Below, piece by piece: positions 13,243 through 13,526 of a stretch of DNA of 13,526 bases (position 1 is its first letter; each line of letters starts with the position of its first letter). The position numbers and the translations under genes were made by a program. Under the pieces are notes generated by a model. That model worked only from the letters and a program-made list of their open reading frames with translations, was not told the origin of the DNA and made no database searches. This DNA comes from an uncultured Collinsella sp. (GTDB lineage: Bacteria > Actinomycetota > Coriobacteriia > Coriobacteriales > Coriobacteriaceae): the NCBI GenBank assembly GCA_902496335.1, contig CABVAO010000044.1, forward strand, positions 1 to 13,526. Direction: 5' to 3'.

Positions 13243-13526
13243 GTGCCTAGATATTCTACCGCCTTCGGAATGGACGTACACCTCAGGTCCACCACCGTCT
13301 GCGCGCTCGACGCGGAGACGGGCGAGGCCGTGACGAGGAGGTTCCGCGGCAACCCGTGGGGCGAGGTCGCGGAGTGGATGTCGGGCTTCCCGGGCCCGTC
13401 GCTCGCCGCCTACGAGAGCGGCTACCTCGGCTTCGCCCCGCAGAGGGAGCTCTCCGGGCTCGGCGTCGACTGCGTCGTCGCGGCCGTCTCCAAGGTCCCG
13501 AGGTCGGCGGCAGACTTCTCGTCCAA
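13243..13526 (+). CDS. IS110-family transposase, 5' part (truncated by window end)
   Basis: The first 94 codons of a DEDD (RuvC-like) transposase that uses RNA-guided recombination. Visible motifs are GMDVHLRSTTVCAL with the first catalytic Asp, AAYESGYLGF with the Glu, and VDCVVAAVSKVPRS, all typical of the IS110 N-terminal domain. The C-terminal Ser domain lies outside. The start is GTG 13243 with GGGAGG (13232-13237) 5 bases upstream, or ATG 13270 in the same frame. The reading frame is open to the window edge. Confidence 0.88.
   Translation, partial: MPRYSTAFGMDVHLRSTTVCALDAETGEAVTRRFRGNPWGEVAEWMSGFPGPSLAAYESGYLGFAPQRELSGLGVDCVVAAVSKVPRSAADFSS

Larger units (their letters stand above)
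13112..13526 (+). mobile_element. IS110-family insertion sequence, left part
   Basis: The left end is defined by the start of the match to the inverted copy at 1-55 (CAGACACTATGACCC, from 13112). It comprises a non-coding leader of about 131 bp and the 5' part of a DEDD transposase that continues past the window. Six of seven arginine codons in the visible transposase are AGA/AGG, while neighbouring genes use mainly CGC/CGT, which fits acquired DNA. Confidence 0.85.

Noticed and set aside
13011..13352. 113-aa minus-strand frame across the IS110 left end
   Set aside because: It is antisense to the transposase start and leader and spans the element boundary, so it is chance.

Overview
The window looks like chromosomal DNA from a high-GC gut actinobacterium of the class Coriobacteriia. 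Collinsella is my best guess, from the mix of a class II GalT, a Clostridia/Actinobacteria-type galactokinase, a lone flavodiiron protein, a Bce-type ABC transporter and RAYT/REP-like intergenic repeats. The genus is an inference; no rRNA or marker gene is present.

Layout from left to right. (1) 1-55 is the end of an IS110-family element that runs leftward out of the window, followed by REP-like repeats (61-135) and a terminator. (2) 261-3085 is a minus-strand galactose operon, galK then galT, with overlapping ends. (3) 3086-3423 is its control region, with three copies of one operator shared with a divergent LacI/GalR-type regulator (3424-4455). (4) 4585-5745 encodes a flavodiiron oxygen/NO reductase, which converges on a DeoR-family regulator (5806-6609, minus) at a shared hairpin. 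(5) 6944-7801 is a class II ketose-bisphosphate aldolase, divergent from the DeoR gene and closer in motifs to GatY/KbaY than to classical FbaA. (6) 7826-7970 is a 145-bp near-palindrome with perfect 39-bp arms, followed by about 500 bp of mostly non-coding DNA. (7) 8503-9492 (minus) encodes one polypeptide joining a MutT-like NUDIX hydrolase to a Vsr mismatch endonuclease. (8) 9641-12620 is a Bce-type ABC transporter (ATPase plus 10-TM FtsX-like permease with a large external domain). (9) 12621-13111 is a repeat-rich graveyard: two related terminator hairpins, an inverted-repeat-bounded element, two REP-like hairpins and a 30-bp remnant of a second permease gene. (10) 13112-13526 is the left part of a second IS110-family element, with a candidate bridge-RNA leader and the transposase start, cut by the window end.

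The metabolic genes fit carbohydrate use by an anaerobe: GalK and GalT run part of the Leloir pathway under a local LacI-type repressor (no galE here), and an aldolase acts at the triose level near a DeoR-type sugar-phosphate-sensing regulator. The flavodiiron protein would detoxify O2 or NO. NUDIX-Vsr is a candidate nucleotide-pool and mismatch repair protein. The two IS110 ends lie in inverted orientation about 13 kb apart, each next to REP-like DNA, so the block is a plausible substrate for inversion or rearrangement.

The most interesting items are the NUDIX-Vsr fusion, the paired IS110 ends whose differences cluster in one hairpin of the leader, the synonymous-only tail duplicate of the permease, the 145-bp palindrome, and the three-operator gal control region.
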